A DNA stretch of 13,516 nt from Proteobacteria bacterium UBA3588. Its GTDB lineage: Bacteria > Pseudomonadota > Gammaproteobacteria > Thiohalomonadales > Thiohalomonadaceae. Below are positions 1-7,999 of the stretch, one piece after another. The translations under genes and the position numbers were made by a program. A model generated the notes under the pieces. It saw only the letters and a program-made list of their open reading frames with translations, was not told the origin of the DNA and ran no database searches. The number at the start of each line of letters is the position of its first letter. Position 1 is the stretch's first letter. The DNA is taken from contig DFMR01000154.1 in assembly GCA_002376325.1 (NCBI GenBank), forward strand, positions 2,893-16,408. Reading direction: 5' to 3'.

Positions 1-2
1 TG

Positions 3-1112
3 CCTCCCGCGGCATTGGCACATCCATGTGCGTCGCCGCTGCCTGCCGTACGTGTGCAACGCACCAAGCGTCTGTTCGGCGACGGCCGCTTCTATACGGA
101 GGACGGATGCGCGCGGCTGGTGGCGGTGACGCCGCGGCCCTGCGCCGACCCCATCGCTGCCGGCGACGGCCGGCGCTTGACCCTGAATACGGGCCGCGTG
201 CGCGATCAGTGGCATACCATGACCCGGAGCGGAAGAGCGTCGCGCTTGATGCGGCACTGTGCCGAACCGTATGTCCAGATCCATCCGCAGGACGCGGCGC
301 GTTTCGACGTCGAGGATGGGGCCTTGGCGCGCGTGGCCAGTTCCCTCGGGCATGTGGTCGTGCGCGCGAAAATAGATGCGCGGCAGCGGCCGGGTTCGCT
401 GTTCGTGCCGATCCATTGGAACGACGTCAACGCCAGCCGTGCGCGCATCGATGCGTTAATCCCGGCGCATACGGATCCGGTGTCCGGGCAGCCGGAATCG
501 AAACACGCCGCGGCCATGATCGAACCCTACCGTCCCGCCTGGCACGGTTTCCTGTTGTCGCGCCGTGTGCTCAACGTCACTGCGCCTTATTGGGTGCGGG
601 CTCGCGGCAAGGGGCTATGGAGTTACGAGCTGGCGGGCGACGCGCTGCCGGCGGACTGGGCGCGCTTTGCGCGCGAGATGCTCTGCGCGGCGGAGCGCGG
701 CGAGTGGATCGAGTATTTCGATGTAGCGAGCCAGACCTATCGCGCTGCACGGCTGCGCAATGGGCAACTGGAGAGCTGCCTGTTCGTCGGCCGCAGCCCT
801 CGGCTGCCGTCGCGCCAATGGCTGGAACAGCTCTTCCTGCATGAACGTCTTAGCGAGAATGAACGTCTGGACGTGCTGTCGGGCCGAGTCGGGTACAAGG
901 GCGATGCCGACGGTGGGCCGACGATCTGCGCCTGTCATAACGTCGGTGAGGCGACCCTATACGCGGCGATACACGCCCAAGGTCTCGACTCCGTGGAAGC
1001 GATTGGGACGGCACTCAAAGCCGGTACCCACTGCGGCTCATGCATACCGGAGCTTAACCGATTGCTGGAAGGACAGCGCCAGGGACGCTCCGATCAAGTA
1101 AGTAAAAGTTAA
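3..1112 (+). CDS. nasA: Assimilatory nitrate reductase catalytic subunit, C-terminal part (5' end outside window)
   Basis: This is the 3' end of a molybdopterin nitrate reductase of the NasA/NarB type, which reduces nitrate to nitrite in the cytoplasm for assimilation. The frame is open to the window edge with no stop, so the real start lies upstream and the TTG at 15 is not a convincing start. The motif NTGRVRDQWHTMTRSG and the later VPIHWND and DPVSGQPESKH segments are typical of the molybdopterin-dinucleotide-binding region of this family. The last 60 or so residues form a BFD-like [2Fe-2S] domain with C-x-C-H (codons at 927 and 933) and C-x2-C (codons at 1032 and 1041), as in Klebsiella-type NasA. 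This argues for an assimilatory rather than a respiratory or periplasmic enzyme. No other nas gene is visible. Family assignment is confident; the exact electron donor cannot be told. Confidence 0.9.
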   Translation, partial: PPAALAHPCASPLPAVRVQRTKRLFGDGRFYTEDGCARLVAVTPRPCADPIAAGDGRRLTLNTGRVRDQWHTMTRSGRASRLMRHCAEPYVQIHPQDAARFDVEDGALARVASSLGHVVVRAKIDARQRPGSLFVPIHWNDVNASRARIDALIPAHTDPVSGQPESKHAAAMIEPYRPAWHGFLLSRRVLNVTAPYWVRARGKGLWSYELAGDALPADWARFAREMLCAAERGEWIEYFDVASQTYRAARLRNGQLESCLFVGRSPRLPSRQWLEQLFLHERLSENERLDVLSGRVGYKGDADGGPTICACHNVGEATLYAAIHAQGLDSVEAIGTALKAGTHCGSCIPELNRLLEGQRQGRSDQVSKS

Positions 1113-1216
1113 TGAATGGCATTTCACTCATGGAGTCATATGCTGCTAAGGCGAGCCGCCACGTCGCATTTTCATCTTTGCGGCCTCCGTGCCGCACTTC
1201 GCGTAGTGCACCCGCA

Positions 1217-1650
1217 CTACACTCCAGCCGCTGGCAGTAGCTGCCCGCGCACCAGTTACAGATTGGCCAGGGCGCAGGTGATAAACAAACGGTGGACGTT
1301 CCTTACCAACCCCCGGTATCGGGCCTCCAAAAAACCGAAGGTGCGTTTGATAACGCCGATACTGTGTTCGACCCACGCTCGGGTGGCGGACTTGATACGG
1401 TTTCGACAGCGCGCGACCTCGTCGACCCAGCCCGTGTAGCGATAGCGCCGGTGGGTCAGGGCGCGCGCCCACGGCGCGTGTTCGCGGATGATTTTGGTCC
1501 TTCCCTGGTAGGTCGATTCACTTCAGACGGGGGTTTCGTTACCGTGCAGCAGGTCGGCCAGACAGTGCGAGTATGGACGTTGTCCGCCGCCGCCACCACC
1601 GAGTGAATGACCGTAAGGAACTGTTCATGGAGGGTCAGAACGGCATGAGC
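1217..1650 (-). pseudogene. Decayed IS5-family transposase, C-terminal half
   Basis: Read on the - strand, the frame upstream of 1256 gives NRIKSATRAWVEHSIGVIKR, followed by a TFGF..ARYRGL.RN...LF..CALANL stretch. This is the conserved C-terminus of IS5-type DDE transposases. Further upstream come STYQGRTKIIREHAPW and DLLHGNETPV, and in another frame AH...VIHSVVAAADNVH, all in the expected order for this family. The copy is dead. It has an in-frame TAA (1256-1258) where the family usually has a tyrosine codon after CALANL, an in-frame TGA (1523-1525), and a frameshift near 1560-1575. The coding sense would otherwise continue through LVRGQLLPAAGV to the TAG at 1217-1219. The N-terminal half, with the first catalytic Asp, is not recognisable, and no terminal inverted repeats were found. 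Confidence 0.75.
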
Positions 1651-2139
1651 GACGAGAAGGAGGCACAGGCAAATAGCTCGTCGAACAGGAGTTGCTGCCA
1701 CGGCGGGCCTTCAGCCTGCTTGTATTCAGGAGAGGCCAAAGCGAGGCCGTTATTCAGCGATTTTTTGCGGGCGTTCGGGATTGCGACGGGTATCGTGGTC
1801 GGCCAGCTGCAGTACAAGGGCCTCTTACTTAACACTCATTGCAACGACCTCAAGGTCCGGTATCAATGGAGTCATGACTAGCGCCGACGCGCCGGCATTA
1901 TTCCACTCGAAATTGCCGGAGAACCGGGCGCCCATCCAATGCGCGTTGTGAATTGCCCAGAGAGAAAAGAGGACGCTCGCCGAAATATGACAATGGTGAT
2001 GCCGTGATTTTGTTCATAAGCCATGAGGCATGCGACTAATCGCGAACTTGCCAAAATCTAATGCTCAGGATGAGGAATTTCGGCATGTAGCAACAATGAC
2101 GGGCACTTCCGACGCCGATCCCTCCCGGCCAAATTGAAT
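1651..2139. other. Gene-free stretch upstream of fnr
   Basis: About 490 bases without a gene I can support. The N-terminal half of the IS5-type transposase should lie in the first part, but no readable remnant is convincing; a short - strand stretch around 1700-1760 (EGPPWQQLL) is only suggestive. A + strand open frame at 1573-1881 has no family resemblance and overlaps the transposase fossil. The rest up to the FNR box is AT-richer and shows no clear RNA gene or terminator. Confidence 0.5.
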
Positions 2140-2153
2140 TTGACTTAGATCAA
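2140..2153 (+). promoter_or_regulatory. FNR box of the fnr promoter
   Basis: The sequence TTGAC-TTAG-ATCAA matches the FNR consensus TTGAT-N4-ATCAA at 9 of 10 defined positions. Its centre (2146.5) lies 29.5 bases before the first base of a TAACAT hexamer at 2176. That is the geometry of a class II FNR-activated promoter, with the box centred at -41.5 from a start near 2188. The gene downstream encodes an Fnr whose recognition residues fit this site, so autoregulation is likely. Whether the net effect is activation or repression cannot be seen. Confidence 0.75.
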
Positions 2154-2175
2154 GGCGAATCGATTAACCACCCCG

Positions 2176-2181
2176 TAACAT
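2176..2181 (+). promoter_or_regulatory. Predicted -10 element of the fnr promoter
   Basis: TAACAT matches TATAAT at 4 of 6 positions, including the conserved first TA and final AT. It is placed exactly where the upstream FNR box predicts, giving a start near 2188 and a leader of about 137 bases to the preferred ATG. A short inverted repeat (CTGGA 2194-2198, TCCAG 2206-2210) lies just inside the predicted transcript. Confidence 0.5.
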
Positions 2182-2324
2182 CCCCAAGCACGACTGGAAT
2201 CATGCTCCAGCGGTCGCCTCCTAAGCCCATCTTATAGAGGATAGCAACTTTTTGTATTGTGCCTCATGGGGTATTTCACGCCCATCTGACCGACCTTATA
2301 GCTTTATTGCATATGACAGCATCA

Positions 2325-3068
2325 ATGAACAAGAAGTTGACGACTATTCCCCTGTCGTCACCGAAGAGCGAGGTGGTTTGCAATCTGTGCGAGCTGTTTG
2401 GCTTGTGCCGTGTCGCTGGCCTAAATAGCGGCGACGACGCTCGGCTTGAGCGCATCGTCTCACGACGGCTTCAGATCAAACGCGGCCGGATGCTGTTCGC
2501 CGCCGGCGAAAAGTTTAAATACGTCTATGCGGTAAAGTCCGGGGCGTTCAAGAGCTATCTGTTGATGGAGAATGGCTGCGAACAGATCGTCGACTTTCAT
2601 TTTCCCGGCGAGCTGATCGGTCTGGAAGGCATGGCCTTGGGTCATTATGCTTACGCGGCGAGTGTCCTCGAATCCGGCAGCGTTTGTCGCATGCGTATCA
2701 CCGAGCTGCCGCTGTCCGACACCGAGCTGATGCAGTTCTGGCAACGCCAAGCGGAGGCGCTGAGTCGCAGGGTGCACCATTGCCAGAGCGCCTTTCTGTT
2801 GATCGGTTCGAAGAGCGTAGAACGGAGTTTGGCGATCTTTCTTCTCAATCTTTCGGAGCGCTTTGTCGAACGCGGCCTGCCGGGTTATAGATTCCGCCTT
2901 CCGATGGGGCGCGAGGACATCGCCAACTATCTGGGCGTCGCCAACGAGACGGTCAGCCGGGTGTTGACGCGCATGCAGGAGCAGGGGCTGATCGCGGTGA
3001 GCGGCCGCAACATTCAATTGCGCGTTCCCGTGCGTCTACGCGAACTCGCTTGCTGTATAGAGACGTAA
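2325..3068 (+). CDS. fnr: Fnr-type oxygen-sensing transcription regulator ([4Fe-4S])
   Basis: Crp/Fnr-family activator that in this family binds a [4Fe-4S] cluster without oxygen, dimerises and activates anaerobic genes. From the ATG at 2325 the protein has 247 residues (E. coli FNR has 250). The cluster cysteines C19, C22, C28 and C121 sit one residue off E. coli C20, C23, C29 and C122. The recognition helix holds E208, S211 and R212, again one residue off E. coli E209, S212 and R213, so the DNA target should be TTGAT-N4-ATCAA. This constant offset is why I prefer 2325 over the in-frame ATG at 2313 or GTG at 2259; none has a good ribosome binding site. A cyclic-nucleotide-binding-like beta-barrel spans roughly residues 45-125, followed by the dimerisation helix and the helix-turn-helix. 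Its own FNR box suggests feedback. In pseudomonads it would be called Anr. Confidence 0.93.
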   Translation: MNKKLTTIPLSSPKSEVVCNLCELFGLCRVAGLNSGDDARLERIVSRRLQIKRGRMLFAAGEKFKYVYAVKSGAFKSYLLMENGCEQIVDFHFPGELIGLEGMALGHYAYAASVLESGSVCRMRITELPLSDTELMQFWQRQAEALSRRVHHCQSAFLLIGSKSVERSLAIFLLNLSERFVERGLPGYRFRLPMGREDIANYLGVANETVSRVLTRMQEQGLIAVSGRNIQLRVPVRLRELACCIET

Positions 3069-3130
3069 GGTCGCAATCATTCGGCGCGCGCGATGGTCGC
3101 CGCGCATCGGGCAACGGTGGGAGAAACATC

Positions 3131-3331
3131 ATGGGACCGAGTTTATGGCAGATGCTGATCGTTCTGGCAATCGTCGTAGTATTGTTCGGAACGAAAAAAT
3201 TGCGCAATGTCGGTGGTGACATGGGGGCGGCGATCAACAACTTTCGCAAAGCCCTACACAATGGAGAACAGCCTACGGCGCAAGAGAAACAAAACCTGTT
3301 CGAGCGGGCCGCCGACCGCGATGATCAGTAA
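3131..3331 (+). CDS. tatA: Sec-independent translocase subunit TatA/TatE
   Basis: Small pore-forming subunit of the twin-arginine pathway, which exports folded cofactor-bearing proteins. The 66-residue product has one N-terminal membrane helix (about residues 5-20, WQMLIVLAIVVVLFG), the hinge FGTKKL, an amphipathic helix (RNVGGDMGAAINNFRKAL) and a charged tail, the normal TatA layout. The start at 3131 is fixed by GGGAG at 3119-3123, 7 bases upstream. The open frame extends upstream to 3050, but that part is not family-like. It follows fnr by 62 bases and may share its transcript. No tatB or tatC is present, so this is probably a dedicated extra TatA/TatE. Its likely job here is export of NosZ, which has an SRRKFL signal. 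The Pseudomonas stutzeri nos locus also carries a tatE, but after nosL. I cannot separate TatA from TatE. Confidence 0.92.
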   Translation: MGPSLWQMLIVLAIVVVLFGTKKLRNVGGDMGAAINNFRKALHNGEQPTAQEKQNLFERAADRDDQ

Positions 3332-3687
3332 TATTCCTGTCGGTATGCGGGTACAATATACTGCCCAGTACCACGTGGGCTATGACTGAACCCGAACTCA
3401 CCATCATCGTCTCAATGGCAACCGTCTTGTGCGCCTGACACTCGCGTCGTGCCCATGGCGACGGCGTCGATAGGCGTTACGCAACATTCAGCTCAGAACA
3501 ACCGGCGAATTGAATTTTATTCGTTGTTCCCACCGCGCCGCCCGGGGCATTCACCATCGGAATAGTCCCGTCGTCCAAAGCGGCATATCGATAACTTCCT
3601 GAGTTTCAGGTGCCTTGCATTCATCCGCCGCAGCAGACGCATCCTTGTGACAGGCGCTGATATTTATCGGTCACTGTCAGACCAAAA
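3332..3687. other. Intergenic region between tatA and the nosR promoter
   Basis: About 350 bases with no gene I can support. Weak inverted repeats are present, for example GCCCA (3363-3367) with TGGGC (3376-3380), but no T-run follows, so a terminator after tatA is not established. A short - strand open stretch around 3545-3665 contains two cysteines but has no start codon, and a stop precedes it. I see no RNA gene. Confidence 0.5.
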
Positions 3688-3701
3688 CTGATGTACATCA
3701 A
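3688..3701 (+). promoter_or_regulatory. FNR/DNR box of the nosR promoter
   Basis: CTGAT-GTAC-ATCAA matches TTGAT-N4-ATCAA at 9 of 10 defined positions, and its inner ten bases are fully symmetric (TGATGTACATCA spans it). The centre (3694.5) lies 29.5 bases before the TACGAT hexamer at 3724, identical to the spacing at the fnr promoter. Both the Fnr and the Dnr encoded here have the E..SR recognition signature and could act on it. In Pseudomonas the nosR promoter is known to answer to DNR-type regulators. Confidence 0.8.
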
Positions 3702-3723
3702 GGCGGATGCCAACTGCTTTCAT

Positions 3724-3729
3724 TACGAT
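3724..3729 (+). promoter_or_regulatory. Predicted -10 element of the nosR promoter
   Basis: TACGAT matches TATAAT at 4 of 6 positions and lies at the class II distance from the box at 3688-3701. The predicted start is near 3736, leaving a leader of about 110 bases to the preferred nosR start. Confidence 0.5.
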
Positions 3730-3845
3730 TTTCCGCATCGAATGCGTCATGGCGCGCAATCAAATAGTGATTTCACCTATTGCGGATGAATGTAATGACC
3801 ATGTTTCAGGCTGTCGACGAAACTCATCGGTTGCGAGGGCGCCCT

Positions 3846-6050
3846 ATGTCAGGGTTCCGGCATGTGCGCAAAGCTCGTTCACAAGCCGCCGCTGGCACGC
3901 GGCTGCTATTCGCAGCCCTACTCCTCGTCGGTATGGCGTTTTCCATTGCGGTGCGAGCCGACGGCAACAAATCATTTGTCGATAGCGATGCGCTGGCATT
4001 TTTTCACGGTGCCGATCGCATCGGCGCGGTGACCGGTACAGTTCCCTCTGCACCGGTGTACCAGGGCAACAAGGTGGTCGGCTACGTATTCGAGACCAAA
4101 CGAGTGGCGCCCTTCCCCGCCTATTCCGGTCAGCCGGTCAATGTTCTGGTGGGTATCGATGCCAAGGGTGCCATCACCGGCACCAAGGTGCTGGAACAGC
4201 ACGAACCTATCTTGCTGCTCGGCATCCCGGTACAGAAGCTTTACGACTTCTGCGATCAGTACATCGGAAAGAAGGTGACCGACACCATTGAGGTGGGAAG
4301 CAGCGGTCGACAGGGCGTGATCTCCGTGGACGCCATCAGCAGCGCTACGGTGACTGCGATGGTGGTTAATCGCACCATCATGCATGCGGCGCTGAAGGTG
4401 GCTGTGGCGCGCAAGATTGTCAGCGCCGGTGCGGCCCATCTCCATTCCATTGCCACGGTGAAGAAGGACTATTTTGACAAGGCCGACTGGAAGACTCTGA
4501 CCGGCAACGGCTCGATCCGCCATCTGCGTCTCACGGTCGGCCAGGTGGACGACGCCTTCGCCAAGACCAAGGCGGCACACAGCGACGAGCGCGGCGGTGC
4601 CAACCGTGATCGCGACGCGATGTTCATCGACCTCTACTACGCCTACCTCAGCGCTCCGACCATCGGTCGCAACTTGCTCGGCAAGTCGCAGTACGATTGG
4701 CTGATGTCGACCCTGAAACCGGGAGAACACGCGGTGGTGGTGCTCGGCAACGGCTATTCGTTCAAGGGATCGGGCTATGTGCGAGGAGGTATCTTCGACC
4801 GCGTGCACCTGGTGCAGAACGGCCAAAATATCCTGTTCCACGACCTCGACTACCAGCGCCTGGACGATACGGCGATTGCCGGCATGCCGCAGTTCAACGA
4901 GATGGCGATCTTCATCGTACGTAAGGGGAACGAATTCGATCCGGGCGAGGAATGGCAGCTGGAACTGTTGGTGCGGCGCCAGACCGGCCCGGTGCAAAGC
5001 GTATTTGCCGCATTCCGCGGCGATTACCAATTGCCGGCGGCTTACTACACCAGGCCGTTCGACATTGAGGATCTGCCGCTGTGGCAGCGCATCTGGCTGC
5101 AGCATACCTTCCAGGAGGCGGTCATCGTCGCCAGCTTGGGTATCCTTGGCCTGATCCTGCTGTTACAGGACTGGTTCGTTCATCGCCCGCGGCTGATGAC
5201 CATCGTGCGCACCACATTCCTCGTCTACACGGCCACCTTCATCGGCTGGTATGCACTGGGGCAGTTGTCGGTGGTCAATGTGTTCACCTTCCTCCATGCG
5301 CTGTTCCACGACTTCCAGTGGACCAATTTCCTGATGGACCCGACATTGTTCATCCTGTGGGCCTTCGTCGCCGTCACGCTGCTGCTGTGGGGGCGCGGGA
5401 TCTACTGCGGCTGGCTCTGTCCGTACGGCGCGCTACAGGAGTTGGTGAACAAGGCAGCGCGTCGTCTCAAGGTGCGTCAACTTGAGTTGCCCTATGCGGT
5501 CCACGAACGGTTGTGGGCGTTGAAATACGTGCTGCTCATCGTGCTGTTCGGCATCTCGCTGCAATCGGTGAGCCAGGCTGAGCGGTTTGCCGAAGTCGAA
5601 CCGTTCAAGACGGCGATCTCGCTGCACTTTGCGCGCAGCTGGCCGTTCGTAGTCTACGCTGCCGGCCTGCTGGTGGTGTCGATATTCAACCGCAAATTTT
5701 TCTGCAAATACGTTTGTCCGCTGGGCGCAGCGCTGGCGGTGGCTGGCCGCGGACACCTGTTCGATTGGCTGAAGAGGCGCAAGGAATGCGGCAAGCCGTG
5801 TCAGATATGCGCCGTCGAGTGCGAGATCCGCTCCATTCATCCGACCGGCGAGATCAATATGAACGAGTGCCACTACTGCCTTGATTGCCAGGTGACCTAT
5901 TTCAACGATCACAAGTGCCCGCCGCTGGTCGACCGGCGCAAGAAGCGCGAGCGTGCGGAGCGCATGAAGCGGGAGCAACAGATGGAGCGTTCGGCCAGCT
6001 CGTCGCGGCTGGAGGACATTCCGGTAACGGAGGAAAGCGCCAAGCGCTGA
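3846..6050 (+). CDS. nosR: NosR, membrane flavo-iron-sulfur protein for N2O respiration
   Basis: NosR feeds electrons from the quinone pool to periplasmic NosZ and is needed for nos expression and CuZ activity. I chose the ATG at 3846 because GAGGG (3835-3839) lies 6 bases upstream and a clean signal peptide follows (basic RKARS region, then LLFAALLLVGMAFSIAVRA). The 734-residue length also fits the family (about 720). In-frame ATGs at 3786, 3795 and 3801 lack such a site. The periplasmic FMN-binding domain contains SSATVT (residues 165-170), the site where FMN is covalently attached to threonine. The membrane part begins near residue 423 and has several helices, with two CxxxCP motifs (C521/C525 and C620/C624) at its edges. 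The C-terminal part has C648, C652, C655, C659 and C675, C678, C681, C691 for two [4Fe-4S] clusters. No apbE/nosX flavin transferase lies in the window. Confidence 0.96.
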   Translation: MSGFRHVRKARSQAAAGTRLLFAALLLVGMAFSIAVRADGNKSFVDSDALAFFHGADRIGAVTGTVPSAPVYQGNKVVGYVFETKRVAPFPAYSGQPVNVLVGIDAKGAITGTKVLEQHEPILLLGIPVQKLYDFCDQYIGKKVTDTIEVGSSGRQGVISVDAISSATVTAMVVNRTIMHAALKVAVARKIVSAGAAHLHSIATVKKDYFDKADWKTLTGNGSIRHLRLTVGQVDDAFAKTKAAHSDERGGANRDRDAMFIDLYYAYLSAPTIGRNLLGKSQYDWLMSTLKPGEHAVVVLGNGYSFKGSGYVRGGIFDRVHLVQNGQNILFHDLDYQRLDDTAIAGMPQFNEMAIFIVRKGNEFDPGEEWQLELLVRRQTGPVQSVFAAFRGDYQLPAAYYTRPFDIEDLPLWQRIWLQHTFQEAVIVASLGILGLILLLQDWFVHRPRLMTIVRTTFLVYTATFIGWYALGQLSVVNVFTFLHALFHDFQWTNFLMDPTLFILWAFVAVTLLLWGRGIYCGWLCPYGALQELVNKAARRLKVRQLELPYAVHERLWALKYVLLIVLFGISLQSVSQAERFAEVEPFKTAISLHFARSWPFVVYAAGLLVVSIFNRKFFCKYVCPLGAALAVAGRGHLFDWLKRRKECGKPCQICAVECEIRSIHPTGEINMNECHYCLDCQVTYFNDHKCPPLVDRRKKRERAERMKREQQMERSASSSRLEDIPVTEESAKR

Positions 6051-6096
6051 ACAAGGCGTATGGCTTTTCAGGCGACACCAAGAGGAGATGAAGACC

Positions 6097-7992
6097 ATGA
6101 GTGAGCAAGACGATAAACACGGCCTTTCCCGGCGTAAGTTTCTAAGTACCGCAGCCATCGCCGGCGCAGCCGGTGCGGCCGGCGCCGCGGGGGCGCACGC
6201 CGGTCTCGGCAAGGGGCTGCTGCCTGCCATCGGTATCAACGACGCGCGGGCCGCCGAGGCGGGTGAGGAAGGAATCAACGTACCGCCCGGCCAGCTTGAC
6301 GAGTACTACGGCTTCTGGAGCGGTGGGCAATCCGGCGAGATCCGCATCCTGGGCGTACCGTCGATGCGCGAGCTGATGCGCATTCCGGTATTCAACTACG
6401 ACGGTGCCACCGGTTATGGCTGCACCAACGAGACCAAACACATCCTCGGCAAGAATGCTCCGCTCAACGGCGACCTGCATCATCCGCACATGAGCATGAC
6501 CGACGGGCGCTACAACGGCAAATACCTGTTCGCCAACGACAAGGCGAACACCCGCGTGGCACGGATACGCTGCGACGTGATGAAGACCGACAAGGTCGTG
6601 CACGTCCCCAACGTGCAGGCGATTCATGGCCTGCGCGTACAGAAGGTGCCGTATACCAAGTACGTCTTCGCCAATGCCGAGTTTCGTATCCCGCATCCCA
6701 ACGACGGCCGGTTCCTGGATCAGCCCGACAAGTACTACACCATGTTTAGCGCCATCGATGCGGAGAAGATGGAGGTGGCGTGGCAGGTGATTGTCGACGG
6801 TAACCTGGACAACACCGAAGCGGACTACAGCGGCCGCTTCGTCGCGTCCACCTGCTATAACTCGGAAGATGCGGTGACCTTGGCCGGAATGATGCGCAAC
6901 GAACGTGACTGGGTGGTGGTGTTCGACGTACCGCGCATCGAGGCTGAGATCAAGGCGGGTCGCTACGAACACGTCGGCGACTCCAAGGTACCTGTGCTCA
7001 ACGGACGTCACGGCTCCCACATCACCGCCTACATCCCGGTGCCGAAGAGCCCGCATGGCATCAACATGACGCCAGACGGCAAGTACTACGTGGCCAACGG
7101 CAAGCTGTCGCCGACGGTGACTATCATCGCCACCGAGATGCTGCCGAAGCTGTTCGATGGCAAGCTCAAGGACCCGCGCGATACCGTGGTGGCGGAGCCG
7201 GAGTTGGGGCTCGGGCCTTTGCACACCGCCTTCGACCATCGTGGTAACGCCTACACCACGCTGTTTATCGATAGCCAGATATGCAAGTGGAATATCGACG
7301 ATGCGATCCGCGCCTACAAGGGCGAGAAGGTTGACTACATCCGCCAGAAGCTGGACGTGCACTACCAGCCGGGTCACAACCACAGCTCCATGGGCGAGAC
7401 TCGCGATGCCGATGGTAAATGGCTGGTCTCCCTCAACAAGTTCTCGAAGGATCGGTTCCTGGGCGTCGGCCCGCTGCACCCTGAGAACGACCAGCTGATC
7501 GATATCTCCGGCGATAAGATGAAGCTGATGCACGACGGCCCGGCCTTCGCCGAGCCCCACGACTGCGTCATTGTCCACCGCAGCAAGATCAAGACCAGGA
7601 AGATTTGGGATCGCGGCGACTCCTACTTCGCGATGACGGCGGAACGCGCCAAGCGTGACGGCATCGATTTGATGAGGGACAGCAAGGTGATCCGCAAAGG
7701 GCGTAAGGTGTTCGTCTACATGACGTCTAGCGCCCCGGTTTACGGTCTGAGCGAGTTCAAGGTGAAGAAAGGCGACGAGGTGACGGTGACCATCACCAAC
7801 ATCGACAACATCGAGGACGTCAGCCACGGCTTCGTGGTGAGCAACCACGGTGTCGCGATGGAGATCAGTCCACACGAAACTTCATCGGTGACCTTCGTCG
7901 CCGACAAGCCCGGCGTGCATTGGTACTACTGTGACTGGTTCTGCCATGCGCTGCACATGGAAATGCGCGGTCGCATGCTGGTGGAGGCCTGA
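6097..7992 (+). CDS. nosZ: Nitrous oxide reductase NosZ (clade I, Tat-exported)
   Basis: Periplasmic multicopper enzyme that reduces N2O to N2, the last step of denitrification. The start at 6097 is supported by GAGGAG (6082-6087), 9 bases upstream; the in-frame ATG at 6088 directly abuts that site. The product has 631 residues. The signal has SRRKFL and an Ala-Gly-rich core, which is Tat type and so clade I. The seven-bladed propeller supplies CuZ histidines H128 and H129 (DLHHPH), H177 (IHGLR), H320 (PHGIN), H376 (HTAFDH), H427 (HNHSS) and H488 (PHDC). The C-terminal cupredoxin domain carries the CuA ligands H577 (SHGF), C612, W614, C616, H620 and M623 (CDWFCHALHMEM). All key ligands are present, so the enzyme should be active. 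It lies 46 bases after nosR and is followed by a strong hairpin. Confidence 0.98.
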   Translation: MSEQDDKHGLSRRKFLSTAAIAGAAGAAGAAGAHAGLGKGLLPAIGINDARAAEAGEEGINVPPGQLDEYYGFWSGGQSGEIRILGVPSMRELMRIPVFNYDGATGYGCTNETKHILGKNAPLNGDLHHPHMSMTDGRYNGKYLFANDKANTRVARIRCDVMKTDKVVHVPNVQAIHGLRVQKVPYTKYVFANAEFRIPHPNDGRFLDQPDKYYTMFSAIDAEKMEVAWQVIVDGNLDNTEADYSGRFVASTCYNSEDAVTLAGMMRNERDWVVVFDVPRIEAEIKAGRYEHVGDSKVPVLNGRHGSHITAYIPVPKSPHGINMTPDGKYYVANGKLSPTVTIIATEMLPKLFDGKLKDPRDTVVAEPELGLGPLHTAFDHRGNAYTTLFIDSQICKWNIDDAIRAYKGEKVDYIRQKLDVHYQPGHNHSSMGETRDADGKWLVSLNKFSKDRFLGVGPLHPENDQLIDISGDKMKLMHDGPAFAEPHDCVIVHRSKIKTRKIWDRGDSYFAMTAERAKRDGIDLMRDSKVIRKGRKVFVYMTSSAPVYGLSEFKVKKGDEVTVTITNIDNIEDVSHGFVVSNHGVAMEISPHETSSVTFVADKPGVHWYYCDWFCHALHMEMRGRMLVEA

Positions 7993-7999
7993 TCGTTGG

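Noticed and set aside
1203..1220. 7-bp hairpin GTAGTGC/GCACTAC as a nasA terminator
   Set aside because: It lies about 90 bases after the nasA stop, has no T-run and falls at the edge of the transposase relic, so its role is not supported.
1573..1881. + strand open frame of 102 codons
   Set aside because: It overlaps the opposite-strand transposase fossil, has no clear ribosome binding site and matches no family I know.
3545..3665. Short - strand stretch with two cysteines (ISACHKDASAAADECKAP)
   Set aside because: Only about 33 codons between stops, no start codon and no recognisable family.
3707..3985. + strand open frame overlapping the nosR start
   Set aside because: It runs out of frame into the nosR signal peptide and domain, and its composition is not protein-like.
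3972..5105. Long - strand open frame opposite nosR
   Set aside because: It lies wholly inside nosR in an opposing frame and resembles no known protein.
6142..7875. Long - strand open frame (577 codons) opposite nosZ
   Set aside because: It is a shadow caused by strong codon bias in nosZ; its product is His/Val-rich low-quality sequence with no family resemblance.
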